From Bacillota bacterium (GTDB lineage Bacteria > Bacillota > Clostridia > Lachnospirales > Lachnospiraceae), in NCBI GenBank assembly GCA_023437365.1, contig JAEZGK010000028.1, positions 1-64,000 of the forward strand: a DNA stretch of 64,000 bases, read 5' to 3'. Below, piece by piece: positions 9,044 to 18,607 of the stretch (the stretch's first letter is position 1; the number at the start of each line of letters is the position of its first letter). A program made the position numbers and the translations under genes. Under the pieces are notes generated by a model. It made no database searches. It saw only the letters and a list, made by a program, of their open reading frames with translations, and was not told the DNA's origin.

Positions 9044-9889
9044 ATGAAGAAAAGCATGAAAGCATGGTTTTTCCTGGCTCCAAGCTTACTGGGAGTCATC
9101 CTGTTTGTATTAATACCATTTGGAGATGCCGTCAGAAGATCCTTCTTTGAAGCCATGAGTGGTAGGTTTGCAGGAATGGATAATTATATAAGCGTCCTAC
9201 ATAATAAAGCATTTCGCTTGGCTGTGGGCAATACCATAAGATTTACTGTGGTATGTGTTCCTATATTACTATTGCTATCCTTACTTGTATCGGTTATGAT
9301 AAGCAGTCTTAAGAAATACAGAAGCTTCTTTAAGACCGCCTTTCTCATCCCCATGGCTATTCCGGTGGCAAGCGTTGTATTCTTATGGAAGGTGATTTTT
9401 CATCAGAACGGGCTATTGAATGTGCTGCTCATCAGACTGGGTATGGAAGGCTTTGACTGGATAAGCACCAAGGCTTTTCCAATCCTGGTAATAAGCTATT
9501 TATGGAAGAACATGGGATATGACATTGTACTATGGATTACCGGAATTGACCAGATATCGGGAACATTATATGAGGCGGCCTCTGTGGATGGAGCAAATTT
9601 ATGGAAGAAATTTTGGTATATTACCTTACCGGGCCTGCTTCCCATAATTTTTATTGTTTCGGTACTGTCCTTAATTAACACCTTTAAGGTGTTTCGAGAG
9701 GCATATCTGATTGCCGGGACATATCCTAGAGATGACAGCATCTATATGCTTCAACACCTCTTTAATAATTGGTTTACAAAGCTTGATATCCAAAAGATGT
9801 GCTCGGCAGCGGTAATGGTAGCGCTTGTTATTATAGTAATAATCACATTACTGCAAGGCTTAGATAGAAAAATAGGTGAGGAAGAATGA
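9044..9889 (+). CDS. Sugar-type ABC transporter permease (MalF/UgpA-like)
   Basis: A membrane protein of 281 residues with six predicted helices and the EAA loop YEAASVDGANLWKKFWYITLPGL near residues 180-200, which docks on the transporter ATPase. It is the first of two permeases of a CUT1-type importer. The start at 9044 has an AGAGGTGGAAGG binding site and begins MKKSMKAWFF; upstream in-frame codons overlap the solute-binding gene and look non-coding. Its end overlaps the next permease by 4 bp (ATGA). Confidence 0.92.
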   Translation: MKKSMKAWFFLAPSLLGVILFVLIPFGDAVRRSFFEAMSGRFAGMDNYISVLHNKAFRLAVGNTIRFTVVCVPILLLLSLLVSVMISSLKKYRSFFKTAFLIPMAIPVASVVFLWKVIFHQNGLLNVLLIRLGMEGFDWISTKAFPILVISYLWKNMGYDIVLWITGIDQISGTLYEAASVDGANLWKKFWYITLPGLLPIIFIVSVLSLINTFKVFREAYLIAGTYPRDDSIYMLQHLFNNWFTKLDIQKMCSAAVMVALVIIVIITLLQGLDRKIGEEE

Positions 9890-10743
9890 GTATATTCTTA
9901 AGTTTTAAAAGAAAGCTTAATATGCTTTTGCTTATCGTATTATCCTTGATTACTGTCCTTCCGCTATGGTTTGTTATTACCGGATCCTTGATTGGCCCCG
10001 GTGAATTTGAGGAAAACTTTTCGGCGGTTTTAAATAATACTTCGGGAAATGTGTCTTGGCCATTGTTTCCGAACTATCCAACCCTACGCTCTTATTTTGA
10101 ACTTATGCTTGATACACCAAAGTTCTTTGTGGTGTTTTGGAACTCCTGTAAGCAGGTGTTCCCTTCCCTGCTGGGACAGCTGCTGATTGGAGTCCCGGCG
10201 GCCTGGAGCTTTGCAAGATTCGACTTTAAAGGAAAAAAGGCTGTCTTTACCTTATATATTATCTTGATGATCCTGCCCTTTCAGGTAACGATGGTATCTA
10301 CGTATCTGGTATTGGATCGATTTCACTTATTAGATAGCCACCTATCCATTATTTTACCGGCAGCCTTCTCCACCTTTCCGGTATTTATCATGGCTAAATT
10401 CTTTAAGGCTATTCCCAAGTCCTTATTTGAGGCAGCCAGTATTGACGGAGCAGGGGAATGGAGAATATTCTGGAATATCGGAGTTCCTATGGGGAGCGGT
10501 GGGATTATATCAGCAATGCTTCTAGGCTTCTTAGAGCTTTGGAATGCGATTGAACAGCCCCTCAACTACATTAAAACAGCAAGCCGATGGCCATTAACCC
10601 TGTATCTACCTAATGTAACAGATGCAAAAGCCGGTATATCACTGGTTGGCTCGGTAATCATGCTGCTACCGGCACTATTGCTATTTCTTTATGGACAGAA
10701 ATATCTGGAACAGGGAATCATGGTATCAGGAATAAAAGAATAA
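9886..10743 (+). CDS. Sugar-type ABC transporter permease (MalG/UgpE-like)
   Basis: The second importer permease, 285 residues with six predicted helices. The EAA loop reads FEAASIDGAGEWRIFWNIGVPM near residue 183. Translation is probably coupled to the preceding permease through the 4-bp overlap. No ATPase gene follows; CUT1 importers in Firmicutes often share an ATPase (MsmX-like) encoded elsewhere, which is likely here. Confidence 0.92.
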   Translation: MSIFLSFKRKLNMLLLIVLSLITVLPLWFVITGSLIGPGEFEENFSAVLNNTSGNVSWPLFPNYPTLRSYFELMLDTPKFFVVFWNSCKQVFPSLLGQLLIGVPAAWSFARFDFKGKKAVFTLYIILMILPFQVTMVSTYLVLDRFHLLDSHLSIILPAAFSTFPVFIMAKFFKAIPKSLFEAASIDGAGEWRIFWNIGVPMGSGGIISAMLLGFLELWNAIEQPLNYIKTASRWPLTLYLPNVTDAKAGISLVGSVIMLLPALLLFLYGQKYLEQGIMVSGIKE

Positions 10744-10763
10744 AGGGCTTTGGGTGATGAGAT

Positions 10764-12977
10764 ATGATAAAATTAACAACCTTATTAAAAACCATAATAA
10801 GAACCGAATATGAAAAAACCTTACCGCAGAACAGAAAAAACAAGGAATTCTCCGCCTCCCATGTGGCAGGGAAGCTGCTGCTTCTGTTCTTTGCCACCAT
10901 GCTTATATTTACCATGATATCCAGAACATTGGCATCCATTACAGTAGCAAAAGTATCGGTGAGTAATCCGCAAAGGGATAGATTAGTATACACTATTTCA
11001 GGCACAGGGGAGATTGTTCCGGAAGCAGAGCAGCAACTGATGGTATTATCAGGATATCGTATCGACACTGTCAATGTTAAGCCGGGGGAAGAGGTAGAGA
11101 ACGGTACGGTGTTATATACCTACAGCAGGGAGGATTTACAGGATAAGTATGCTTCCGTCGAAAACGAAATTAAGAAGCTTGAGCTATTAATAGCCGAGGA
11201 GCGCTTAAGGCAGCAGCCCTCCGGCAAAGCTTCTCAGTCTGCTATAGTATCCCTAAAGCAGGCTAAGGAAAATCTGGAAGTGGCGAATACGAGGTTAGAG
11301 AAAGCACGAAAGGATTACGAAGATAGTAAGAATAGTACGAAGGAAAAGCTCCTTGAGAATAAAAATAAGGATTATGATGCTGCTTTGAAGAGTTATAGTG
11401 CCTTGCTATATTCCCAGGCAAAGCAACGCATACAATCCGGGAGAATAGTGGAGGATGCTAAAGCTGCTTTAGAGCAGACAGGTGAGATAAAAACCAAAAT
11501 CGAACAATTAATTAATCAGTATAAGGACGCAGCCTTAAGTAAAGATAAGTTAGCTATCTATCTGGCAGAAGAGAGTATATTTGAAGCTTATTACGGAGGT
11601 TCCGAGGCCTATCAGGGGCATAAGGATGCTGTATTTACGAAAGCATTGGCAGTGATGGGAGATAAACAATATCTGCGTTATTTGCAGAATAATATCCTAT
11701 ATTATGAAGAATATTTAGATCAGTATCAGGAGGAGCTGCAAGATAGTACCGATCCTACGGCTGATTCCGAACAAAGCAAAAAAACCTTGAGTGAAAAATA
11801 TAATGATAAGTTGAATTCGTATTTCTCTTATCTTGAGGCGTATGAGCAGCAGCTTAATGTGATGGAAGGAGCTTATAAAGAAGAAAGCGGTGAGCTCAGA
11901 AGCCTTAGGAAGAATGACCAGAGGTTAAAGGACTATCTCTTACAATTTGGCACTGCAATTGTAGCAGGAAATGATTATAATGTGCAGGAGAAGAAATTAT
12001 ATGATTTTGTCTATGGTGATAAGCAAAAGGAAATAGAACAGGAGGTCAAGAAAAAGACGCTGGCACTAACCAGAGCAGAAGAGGATCAGGACTTATTAGA
12101 AAAAGAATTCAAAAGTGCGAGAGATGATTTACAGGCAGAAAAAAATGAGCTTCAGAGGATTATCAAGAGTATTGAGGATGGTACCTATGATTATGAGGAG
12201 GCTCTGGAGAATAAAAGGCAAGAGGTAGAAGCTGCCCAGGAAGCGGTCAGGTTAGCGAAGCAGGCGGTTGAAAGGGACAGTTTAGCGGGAACTGAATCAG
12301 GGGATCAGAACAGCAGACAGATATCTGAGTTGGTTATGCAAAGTCATACGATCGACCTAGACGTAAAGAAACAAGAGTTGGAGGAGGTAAGAGTACTGCT
12401 AGAGGACTCCGGAGAAGTGAGGTCTCCTGAGAAGGGTGTAGTCACCTACGTGGGAATAGTGCCGGGTAGGAGGACGACAGGAGAAGAGATGATCAGGCTG
12501 GGCTTTGGAGATCATATATTTAGAGCCGAGTTCGATAGAGAAGCAGCAGCAAATGTAACAGAAGGGGTTACAGCAAAGATCAGACTGGCCGGTAGGAAGA
12601 CGGATATCGAGGTAGAAATAAAGAAAGTTACTATGAGTGATAATGGAATGTCTGAAATGACAGCAAGCATGCCGGAGGACGAATACATATTAGGAGAAAA
12701 GGCGGAATTTAAGGTAACAACCGAGTCCGAGCAATTTGATCAGTGCATTCCGATACAGGCTCTTCGAGAGGATAATTACGGCAATTATGTTCTGATTACG
12801 AAAGAGCAGGAGGACATCCTTGGAACGCTATTAATCGCAGAACGAATCAACGTTACTATATTAGACAAGGGCGGCAGGACAGTGGCTGTAGATGGTGCAA
12901 TTTCCTCGAAAAGCCAGGTAATTACTGACAGTAATAAATATATCAATGCAGGAGATAGAGTTCGTATTGATGATTAA
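10764..12977 (+). CDS. HlyD/MFP-type adaptor with very long coiled coil
   Basis: A membrane-anchored adaptor of 737 residues. One transmembrane helix lies near residues 28-50. A lipoyl/barrel-sandwich half follows (about 65-115, with VKPGEEVENGTVLYTY), then roughly 390 residues of charged coiled-coil (about 120-530), then the second barrel half (SPEKGVVTYVGIVPG) and beta-barrel domains. Normal adaptors of efflux pumps are about 400 residues, so the hairpin is about twice the usual length. It starts 20 bp after the permease and is followed after 15 bp by a MacB-like protein, suggesting a partner relationship with that protein. Confidence 0.85.
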   Translation: MIKLTTLLKTIIRTEYEKTLPQNRKNKEFSASHVAGKLLLLFFATMLIFTMISRTLASITVAKVSVSNPQRDRLVYTISGTGEIVPEAEQQLMVLSGYRIDTVNVKPGEEVENGTVLYTYSREDLQDKYASVENEIKKLELLIAEERLRQQPSGKASQSAIVSLKQAKENLEVANTRLEKARKDYEDSKNSTKEKLLENKNKDYDAALKSYSALLYSQAKQRIQSGRIVEDAKAALEQTGEIKTKIEQLINQYKDAALSKDKLAIYLAEESIFEAYYGGSEAYQGHKDAVFTKALAVMGDKQYLRYLQNNILYYEEYLDQYQEELQDSTDPTADSEQSKKTLSEKYNDKLNSYFSYLEAYEQQLNVMEGAYKEESGELRSLRKNDQRLKDYLLQFGTAIVAGNDYNVQEKKLYDFVYGDKQKEIEQEVKKKTLALTRAEEDQDLLEKEFKSARDDLQAEKNELQRIIKSIEDGTYDYEEALENKRQEVEAAQEAVRLAKQAVERDSLAGTESGDQNSRQISELVMQSHTIDLDVKKQELEEVRVLLEDSGEVRSPEKGVVTYVGIVPGRRTTGEEMIRLGFGDHIFRAEFDREAAANVTEGVTAKIRLAGRKTDIEVEIKKVTMSDNGMSEMTASMPEDEYILGEKAEFKVTTESEQFDQCIPIQALREDNYGNYVLITKEQEDILGTLLIAERINVTILDKGGRTVAVDGAISSKSQVITDSNKYINAGDRVRIDD

Positions 12978-12992
12978 TCCGGGGAGCATAGT

Positions 12993-14078
12993 ATGAAGCG
13001 TAAGATTGCATTTCAAAGGGATCACAAGAAGTTAATATGGAGACTTATCCTACTGAGCATTGGTGTAATTTGTTGGATTGCAGCCATACTGAATCAAGCA
13101 TACCTATCGGATTATCATGGAGCTGTCAGTGTACGATATGAGGAGCCTTCTATAACCCTGCAGGAGATAGATCATATGATTGAGGGTATGATCTCAAAGG
13201 AAGCTCATAATATACCGGAAGTTACGTTATGGCAAAGAAATGAGGGGAGTATCCTTACCAATGAAGAAAGAAATGCATCGGTAAGGATTGGATTAATCAC
13301 AGTGGCCGGAGATATGACAAAGGTATATCCTGACGCTATGCTATATGGCGGTGCTTTGTCCGAGAACGATGCTACAGGCTGTGTTATTGATCGGAATACG
13401 GCCTATCAGCTGTTTAACTCGGAAAATGCAGTAGGGCTTACCATCAACTTAAATAATGAGAATTATACAGTCTGCGGCATTATGCAGGAGACAGGCAGCA
13501 ATACAATGATAATTCAAGAAAAAAAGCAGGCGCCGGCGGAGAAAGAAGGAATGAAATACAGTTGTATGGAACTGGTTTTCTCTGATACCGATAACGCAAA
13601 GTATCTGGCTGAGAACTTCATTCTTTCTAATGGCCTTGGTACTCCTACAGTATATATTGACGGCTATAGGTATCAGAAGCTTTCATACCTTTTACTCCGC
13701 CTTCCTTTATGGTTTAGTGCTTTGTTAATCATCTTATATTGTGCTCGTAAGGTGAATAAACTGAAAGCCTCCAGGGTGTTATTCGTGAGTGGGTGGCTTG
13801 GAATTATCCTACTAAGCGCTATCCTAATCAAAATAACAAAGGTACAATTTCATTATTCAAGCTCCATGCTTCCCACACGCTGGTCTGATTTTGATTACTG
13901 GAGTAATCAGTGGAAGCTACTGAAAAACTCTTTGGGCAGTACAGAGGGAAGTATACTTTTTTATAAGGATATCATGCTAAAGAAGAGAATGGGGTTCGTA
14001 CTAAGTGGAGTGATGATAGCCGTAATTATGCAAATGGTGGTGGGGATTAAGGAATTAGGGACTGGGAGAAAGGTGTAA
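12993..14078 (+). CDS. MacB/FtsX-like membrane protein without ATPase
   Basis: A 361-residue protein with a topology of one N-terminal helix (about 17-37), a large extracytoplasmic domain (about 38-225) and three C-terminal helices. The outside domain has features of MacB periplasmic-core domains, such as a DATGCVIDRNTAYQLF segment followed by AVGLTINL and YTVCGI. This is the four-helix plan of a type VII ABC (MacB/FtsX) permease. No ATPase is encoded next to it. The HlyD adaptor just upstream is the usual MacB partner. Family assignment is by motif impression only. Confidence 0.6.
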   Translation: MKRKIAFQRDHKKLIWRLILLSIGVICWIAAILNQAYLSDYHGAVSVRYEEPSITLQEIDHMIEGMISKEAHNIPEVTLWQRNEGSILTNEERNASVRIGLITVAGDMTKVYPDAMLYGGALSENDATGCVIDRNTAYQLFNSENAVGLTINLNNENYTVCGIMQETGSNTMIIQEKKQAPAEKEGMKYSCMELVFSDTDNAKYLAENFILSNGLGTPTVYIDGYRYQKLSYLLLRLPLWFSALLIILYCARKVNKLKASRVLFVSGWLGIILLSAILIKITKVQFHYSSSMLPTRWSDFDYWSNQWKLLKNSLGSTEGSILFYKDIMLKKRMGFVLSGVMIAVIMQMVVGIKELGTGRKV

Positions 14079-14109
14079 AGGGTTTGAAGAAGAAAAGCAA
14101 ATAGAAACT

Positions 14110-14136
14110 GCAGTGACACTACCCTAGTGCCACTGC
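14110..14136. terminator. Terminator between convergent operons
   Basis: GCAGTG-CACTA pairs with TAGTG-CACTGC around a CCC loop, with one opposed mismatch, followed on the plus strand by ATATTTTT. It ends the transporter cluster and separates it from the convergent exporter genes. Confidence 0.8.
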
Positions 14137-14153
14137 ATATTTTTAACGCATAT

Positions 14154-16001
14154 TTACGCTATGTCGACATATTTACCGGCTTGTGCCTTCCACATCGTTG
14201 CATACTTCGCCTGAAGCTGAAGCAGTTCCTCGTGCGTTCCTTCCTCGATGATTCTACCCTGCTCCAGCATGATAATGCGATCAGCATTCCGGGTAGTGGA
14301 GAGACGATGAGATATAAAGATCACGGTTCTATTGTCTACCGTCTGAAGCATTGCTTCATTTAGCTGATATTCCGCAATCGGATCCAGAGCACTGGAGGGC
14401 TCATCAAGTATCACCAGCTGTGCATCCTTATAGAAGGCTCTGGCAATTGCAAGCTTTTGGCTTTCTCCACCGGATAAATCAACCCCATCTTCTTCAAATT
14501 CTGTAGTTAGCTCCGTTAACAAATCCTGTGGTAAAGTATCAAGCTTTTCTTTAAAGCCGCTAAATTCCAGCGCATTTCGTATATCCTTCTCCCGACGGGT
14601 GATGGTAGCTGTATCCGTATGATCCAATACCACATTATAGCCGACGTTAGCGGCAAAGATCTTGAAATCCTGGAATATGGTACCGATCATTTCTCTGTAT
14701 TCATTAATATTATAATCCTTTATATTAATTCCGTTGTACAGTATCTCACCTTCAGAGGGGTCATACAATCTCATAATCAGTTTGATTAGGGTGGTTTTAC
14801 CGGCACCGTTATAACCGACCAGAGCAATTTTTTGGTTAGGCTTTATAGTCAGACAAATATCATGAAGGATGTAACCATCCTTCTCAGTGTAGCCAAAGGA
14901 AACGTTTTTAAATTCTAGAATCTTCGGCTTCTTAGGCACGGGAAGGTTCTTGGTACTTATTATTTTCTTTTCATAGTTTATGAAATGACGTATCTTCTCA
15001 ATATATAGACTGTTTTCCGAAATCTGTGGGAAGATGGTAGCCATCGTTCGCAGGCTGTATTTCAGACTGCCTGAGGAGTTCCATAGCACTACCACACTGC
15101 TGTAGGATATAACGTGTTGTACTGCTGCCCTGAATACCAGGTAGGTGATATAAACTACGTCACTGATAAAATCATTCGTAAGATAATTTGTGATAAAGTG
15201 AAGCCAGGTCCTCTTTACTGCATACTTTTTCTCAATCCCATAGATATCCTGATTGGACAAGTCAAATTCTCTTTCCAAACGGGTTCGTATACTGGGATTA
15301 AGCCTAACCTCCTTCGCATATTCATTCAGATAGAACACTCTATGAACATACGATCTTTTCCTTTCCTTCGGGTTCTTCTCTAAGCGATTATCGTAGTTCA
15401 GCTTATTCAACAGCTGCGAGAAGAAAAATGTCATTCCAAAGGAGGCCAGAACAAAGAGTACAGAGGGAGAATCCGTAATGAGAAAGAAGACTCCGCTTGT
15501 GATCAACGTAGTAACGGCACCAAAAAAGGTTTCCACAATCTGATGGGTTCTTGTAATGGATTTATCCGCCTCGGAAAGAGACAACACAAATTCATTGTAA
15601 TAATCCGGATTATCATAGCATTCCAGATCAAGCTCCTTTGCCTTTTCATACATAATTTCCTTAAGTCTCATCTGAATCTTCGGGAGGCTTTTCTGTTGTA
15701 CATTATTCGTGTAAAGCACTCCCAGCAGAAATGAGATTGCCCAGGCAATCATTACGATAGAAAGGAACTGTACGACCGCCGAAAAGGGCTTATGGAACTC
15801 TACTGCCTCCAGTACGTATTTAATTCCATATGTATGCTCCAGAAAAATCAGACATTGAGCCTGTATTGCCATAAAGATCATAAAGAGCATAAAAAAGGGA
15901 GCAGTCTCAAAAGAAATCCGTATGATAAACCAGTTATTGGAGAGAATGCGTTTTACCTTCTGCTTATTGTCTTTCTGCTTGCTGCTTTTCTGCTGATCCA
16001 T
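14154..16001 (-). CDS. ABC exporter half-transporter (second of pair)
   Basis: A 615-residue fused exporter: an N-terminal membrane domain with about six helices (residues 25-340) and a C-terminal ATPase. The ATPase has Walker A GYNGAGKTT (about 395), Q-loop FQDFKIF, signature LSGGESQKLAIARAF, Walker B VILDEPSSALD and the switch histidine in FISHRLST. Its start codon shares one base with the stop codon of the preceding exporter gene, so the two are coupled and probably form a heterodimer. The substrate is unknown; peptides, lipids and drugs are all handled by this class. Confidence 0.92.
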   Translation of the reverse strand: MDQQKSSKQKDNKQKVKRILSNNWFIIRISFETAPFFMLFMIFMAIQAQCLIFLEHTYGIKYVLEAVEFHKPFSAVVQFLSIVMIAWAISFLLGVLYTNNVQQKSLPKIQMRLKEIMYEKAKELDLECYDNPDYYNEFVLSLSEADKSITRTHQIVETFFGAVTTLITSGVFFLITDSPSVLFVLASFGMTFFFSQLLNKLNYDNRLEKNPKERKRSYVHRVFYLNEYAKEVRLNPSIRTRLEREFDLSNQDIYGIEKKYAVKRTWLHFITNYLTNDFISDVVYITYLVFRAAVQHVISYSSVVVLWNSSGSLKYSLRTMATIFPQISENSLYIEKIRHFINYEKKIISTKNLPVPKKPKILEFKNVSFGYTEKDGYILHDICLTIKPNQKIALVGYNGAGKTTLIKLIMRLYDPSEGEILYNGINIKDYNINEYREMIGTIFQDFKIFAANVGYNVVLDHTDTATITRREKDIRNALEFSGFKEKLDTLPQDLLTELTTEFEEDGVDLSGGESQKLAIARAFYKDAQLVILDEPSSALDPIAEYQLNEAMLQTVDNRTVIFISHRLSTTRNADRIIMLEQGRIIEEGTHEELLQLQAKYATMWKAQAGKYVDIA

Positions 16002-17830
16002 TATGCAATCACCTCCTGTAGGTTCTCTACAGCCAGATAATTCTTCGCCTGCTTATGATACATATCTGCATAGGAATCACCTAACTCCATCAATTCCTTA
16101 TGGGTTCCCCGCTCGATTATGGTTCCATTTTCAAGCATAAATACCATATCTGCGTTACGAACGGAGGATAGTCGGTGAGAGATGAAAATCATCGTTTTAT
16201 CAATACTGTCATTCATAATACTGTCATATAGCTCATATTCGGCAATCGGGTCGAGCGCACTGGAGGGCTCATCGAAAACCTTTATGGGGACGTTCCTAAC
16301 AAAAGCTCTTGCCACAACTATCTTTTGAAACTCTCCACCGGAAAGAAGGATTCCCTCTTCGTCAAACTCCTTGGTCATTATGGTATCAAGTCCCTTCGGT
16401 AAGGTTTTCACTTTGTCGTAAACGCCAGCCTTTGTCAGTGCATCAATCACCGGCGCATCATCTTCTTCGTTACACTCCCGCATCAAAACATTTTCCCTGA
16501 TCGACAGGGCAAAAATCTTATAATCCTGAAAGGCAGCAGCAAATAGACTGCGGTAGGCCCTTAGGTTGTATTCCTTTATATTGATGCCGTTTACCAGGAT
16601 TTCACCTTCATTTGGATCATATAACCGGAATAACAGCTTAATGATCGTTGTTTTCCCGGCACCGTTATGCCCTACTAAAGCCACGCGAGATTTACCCTCG
16701 ATATAAAAGGAAAGATGATTAATAATCCGATTCTCTTCCTTATAGCCAAAACTGACATTGCGAAACTCGATGGAGATAATCTCATTCTCTGGCAGCAGCC
16801 CTTCATAGTCCTCCGGGAGCTTCTCCTCATATTCAAGAAAGGTCCTTAAATTCTCAACAAAAAGACCCTGTTTCATGCTCTCCATAAGACTCTCCGTAAA
16901 CCGGATCAGAATCCAGGAGGCCGACACCATAGTACTGGAGAGTACTGCTAACTCAGCCAGATCCAAAGATTTTCCGACGATTGCACGATATGCCCCGTAC
17001 ATGAGTACACCTTCAAACATGACCGTAAAGGTAAGATAATTACGGATCCAAGTTGGAACGTTAATCTTAAAGGCGTATTGATCAGCAGTCTTATAAATTC
17101 CCTTCAGGGCCTCCTCATATTTATTCTTAAGAATATGAAAGACCTTAGATAAACGAATTTCCTTGGAGTAATCCGCAAGATACATTACACGGTTCACATA
17201 GTCGATTCTCCTCTTATAAGGTGCCATTGCTTTATCTCTCTCAAATTCGGCTTTATGATATAAGTAGCCAAATAAGAAGTTACCAACAATCGGAGATAGG
17301 ATAAAAAGCACTACCGGCTTGTCAATCATAAACATCGTTGCGAATACGACAATTGCCGCTATCCCTCCGGCGATAATACCAAAGAAGTTCAGAATAACCA
17401 GCATTAGCTTATCACTGGCACCATCCGCTGCCAGGGTATATCTGTTATAAAAGCTGCTGTCTTCAAAGCACCTAAGCTCCACATTGCCAGCCTTCTGATA
17501 AAGCTTCTGGTAAAGCTTTTGATAGATCGTCGCGCCGGCCATAGGAATATAGGCTCCTTCAATATATGCATTATAGAAAGCGACTAACATAAAGAAGCCT
17601 CCTGATATGAGGATGAACCGGAGTATATGATAAAAGCTTTCTCCCTGTTGAATGGCCCCAACCAAATATCGTATAAAAAAGTAGCTATAGAAAACCCAGG
17701 CAATATACTCAAAGACCTTTCCCAAGGCTGATTGCAGGATTACTCCCTTCTTAATCCCCCACATCAGTCGGATCGAATATAGAATGTTATTGAGAGCCCT
17801 TGTTTTCCTCATTTTCTGTTGCTGTTCCAT
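16001..17830 (-). CDS. ABC exporter half-transporter (first of pair)
   Basis: A 609-residue exporter with an N-terminal membrane domain and a C-terminal ATPase. Motifs are Walker A GHNGAGKTT, FQDYKIF, LSGGEFQKIVVARAF, Walker B KVFDEPSSALD and FISHRLSS. The signature contains F where Q/R is usual, and Walker B lacks one hydrophobic residue pattern, so one composite ATP site could be weaker, as in many heterodimeric exporters. The two proteins are similar throughout, which suggests an old duplication. Confidence 0.92.
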   Translation of the reverse strand: MEQQQKMRKTRALNNILYSIRLMWGIKKGVILQSALGKVFEYIAWVFYSYFFIRYLVGAIQQGESFYHILRFILISGGFFMLVAFYNAYIEGAYIPMAGATIYQKLYQKLYQKAGNVELRCFEDSSFYNRYTLAADGASDKLMLVILNFFGIIAGGIAAIVVFATMFMIDKPVVLFILSPIVGNFLFGYLYHKAEFERDKAMAPYKRRIDYVNRVMYLADYSKEIRLSKVFHILKNKYEEALKGIYKTADQYAFKINVPTWIRNYLTFTVMFEGVLMYGAYRAIVGKSLDLAELAVLSSTMVSASWILIRFTESLMESMKQGLFVENLRTFLEYEEKLPEDYEGLLPENEIISIEFRNVSFGYKEENRIINHLSFYIEGKSRVALVGHNGAGKTTIIKLLFRLYDPNEGEILVNGINIKEYNLRAYRSLFAAAFQDYKIFALSIRENVLMRECNEEDDAPVIDALTKAGVYDKVKTLPKGLDTIMTKEFDEEGILLSGGEFQKIVVARAFVRNVPIKVFDEPSSALDPIAEYELYDSIMNDSIDKTMIFISHRLSSVRNADMVFMLENGTIIERGTHKELMELGDSYADMYHKQAKNYLAVENLQEVIA

Positions 17831-18116
17831 AACTTCCCCCTTTGTTAAGTGAACCAGCGCTATGATCTGGATTCGTTATGCGAAATGTGTAATGGTATTG
17901 GATTCGTAATAAGATAAATTATATCATAAGGGAAAGATGGATGTAAATTATTACCTTCTATCAAGTTTGTTTTAATCAAATTTGAGAAATTTTCCTACTA
18001 GATCCTCCAATCATGTCCTCAGTGGAAACGGAGTACATAGATACCGCATTGTGAGCTAAATACAGTCAGTATTGTGTTTATGACAATGGATTTGATGGGG
18101 TAAAACTCAATGACTT

Positions 18117-18146
18117 TTGCCATTCTTCTATGGTTCATGGTATAAT
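18117..18146 (+). promoter_or_regulatory. Promoter of the Sel1-repeat gene
   Basis: TTGCCA (18117-18122) and TATAAT (18141-18146) are separated by 18 bp and lie 59 bp before the start codon. The rest of the 374-bp gap 17831-18204 shows no gene or strong structure. Confidence 0.65.
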
Positions 18147-18204
18147 AGATAGGTGTATTGGGTCTGTATAGTGATCATTTAATTTTTGGGAGGTTGATCA
18201 TACC

Positions 18205-18549
18205 ATGAAGCTTGTGATTAAAAACAGTGAAAAAGCGATGTCTCTATTTCCCCAGGAAGAAGAATACAGTTTGATTGATGATAAGGTGCAGTACTATGAT
18301 GAGGATAAATTGCAGGAGTGGGAGAAAAGCTATCACGAAATTCTGAAATTGTTGGATGGAGTAGAAAATCAGAAGGGAATGAGCCTTCTTTTTGCATTGG
18401 CAGAGGAAGGCTATCCTGAGGCTAGGTTGCTGCTGAGCGATTTGTACCTCAAAGGGCAGGGTCTGCCGGAAAGCTTAATGAAGGCAAAAGAGTGGGACCG
18501 CAGGGCAAAATATGCTGAAAGCTTCTTCCGAAACAAGCGACGTAACTAA
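18205..18549 (+). CDS. Small Sel1-like repeat protein
   Basis: A 114-residue soluble protein. Residues 60-105 (LLFALAEEGYPEARLLLSDLYLKGQG) match the Sel1-like tetratricopeptide pattern, a helical protein-binding repeat. The first 55 residues are acidic and not recognised. A GGGAGG ribosome binding site precedes the ATG. It has its own promoter and terminator and appears monocistronic. No partner can be named. Confidence 0.75.
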   Translation: MKLVIKNSEKAMSLFPQEEEYSLIDDKVQYYDEDKLQEWEKSYHEILKLLDGVENQKGMSLLFALAEEGYPEARLLLSDLYLKGQGLPESLMKAKEWDRRAKYAESFFRNKRRN

Positions 18550-18550
18550 A

Positions 18551-18579
18551 CAGCTCCCCGTCAGAGTAACAGGGAGCTG
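18551..18579. terminator. Terminator hairpin between convergent genes
   Basis: CAGCTCCC (18551-18558) pairs with GGGAGCTG (18572-18579), 2 bp after the Sel1 gene stop. The T-tract after it is weak. It separates the Sel1 gene from the convergent DUF3825 gene. Confidence 0.6.
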
Positions 18580-18607
18580 TTCTATGGGCTGAGGTTATTT
18601 GCTTCAA

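Noticed and set aside
10718..11074. 118-codon minus-strand frame
   Set aside because: It is antisense to the permease end and adaptor start, whose plus-strand products are clearly real.
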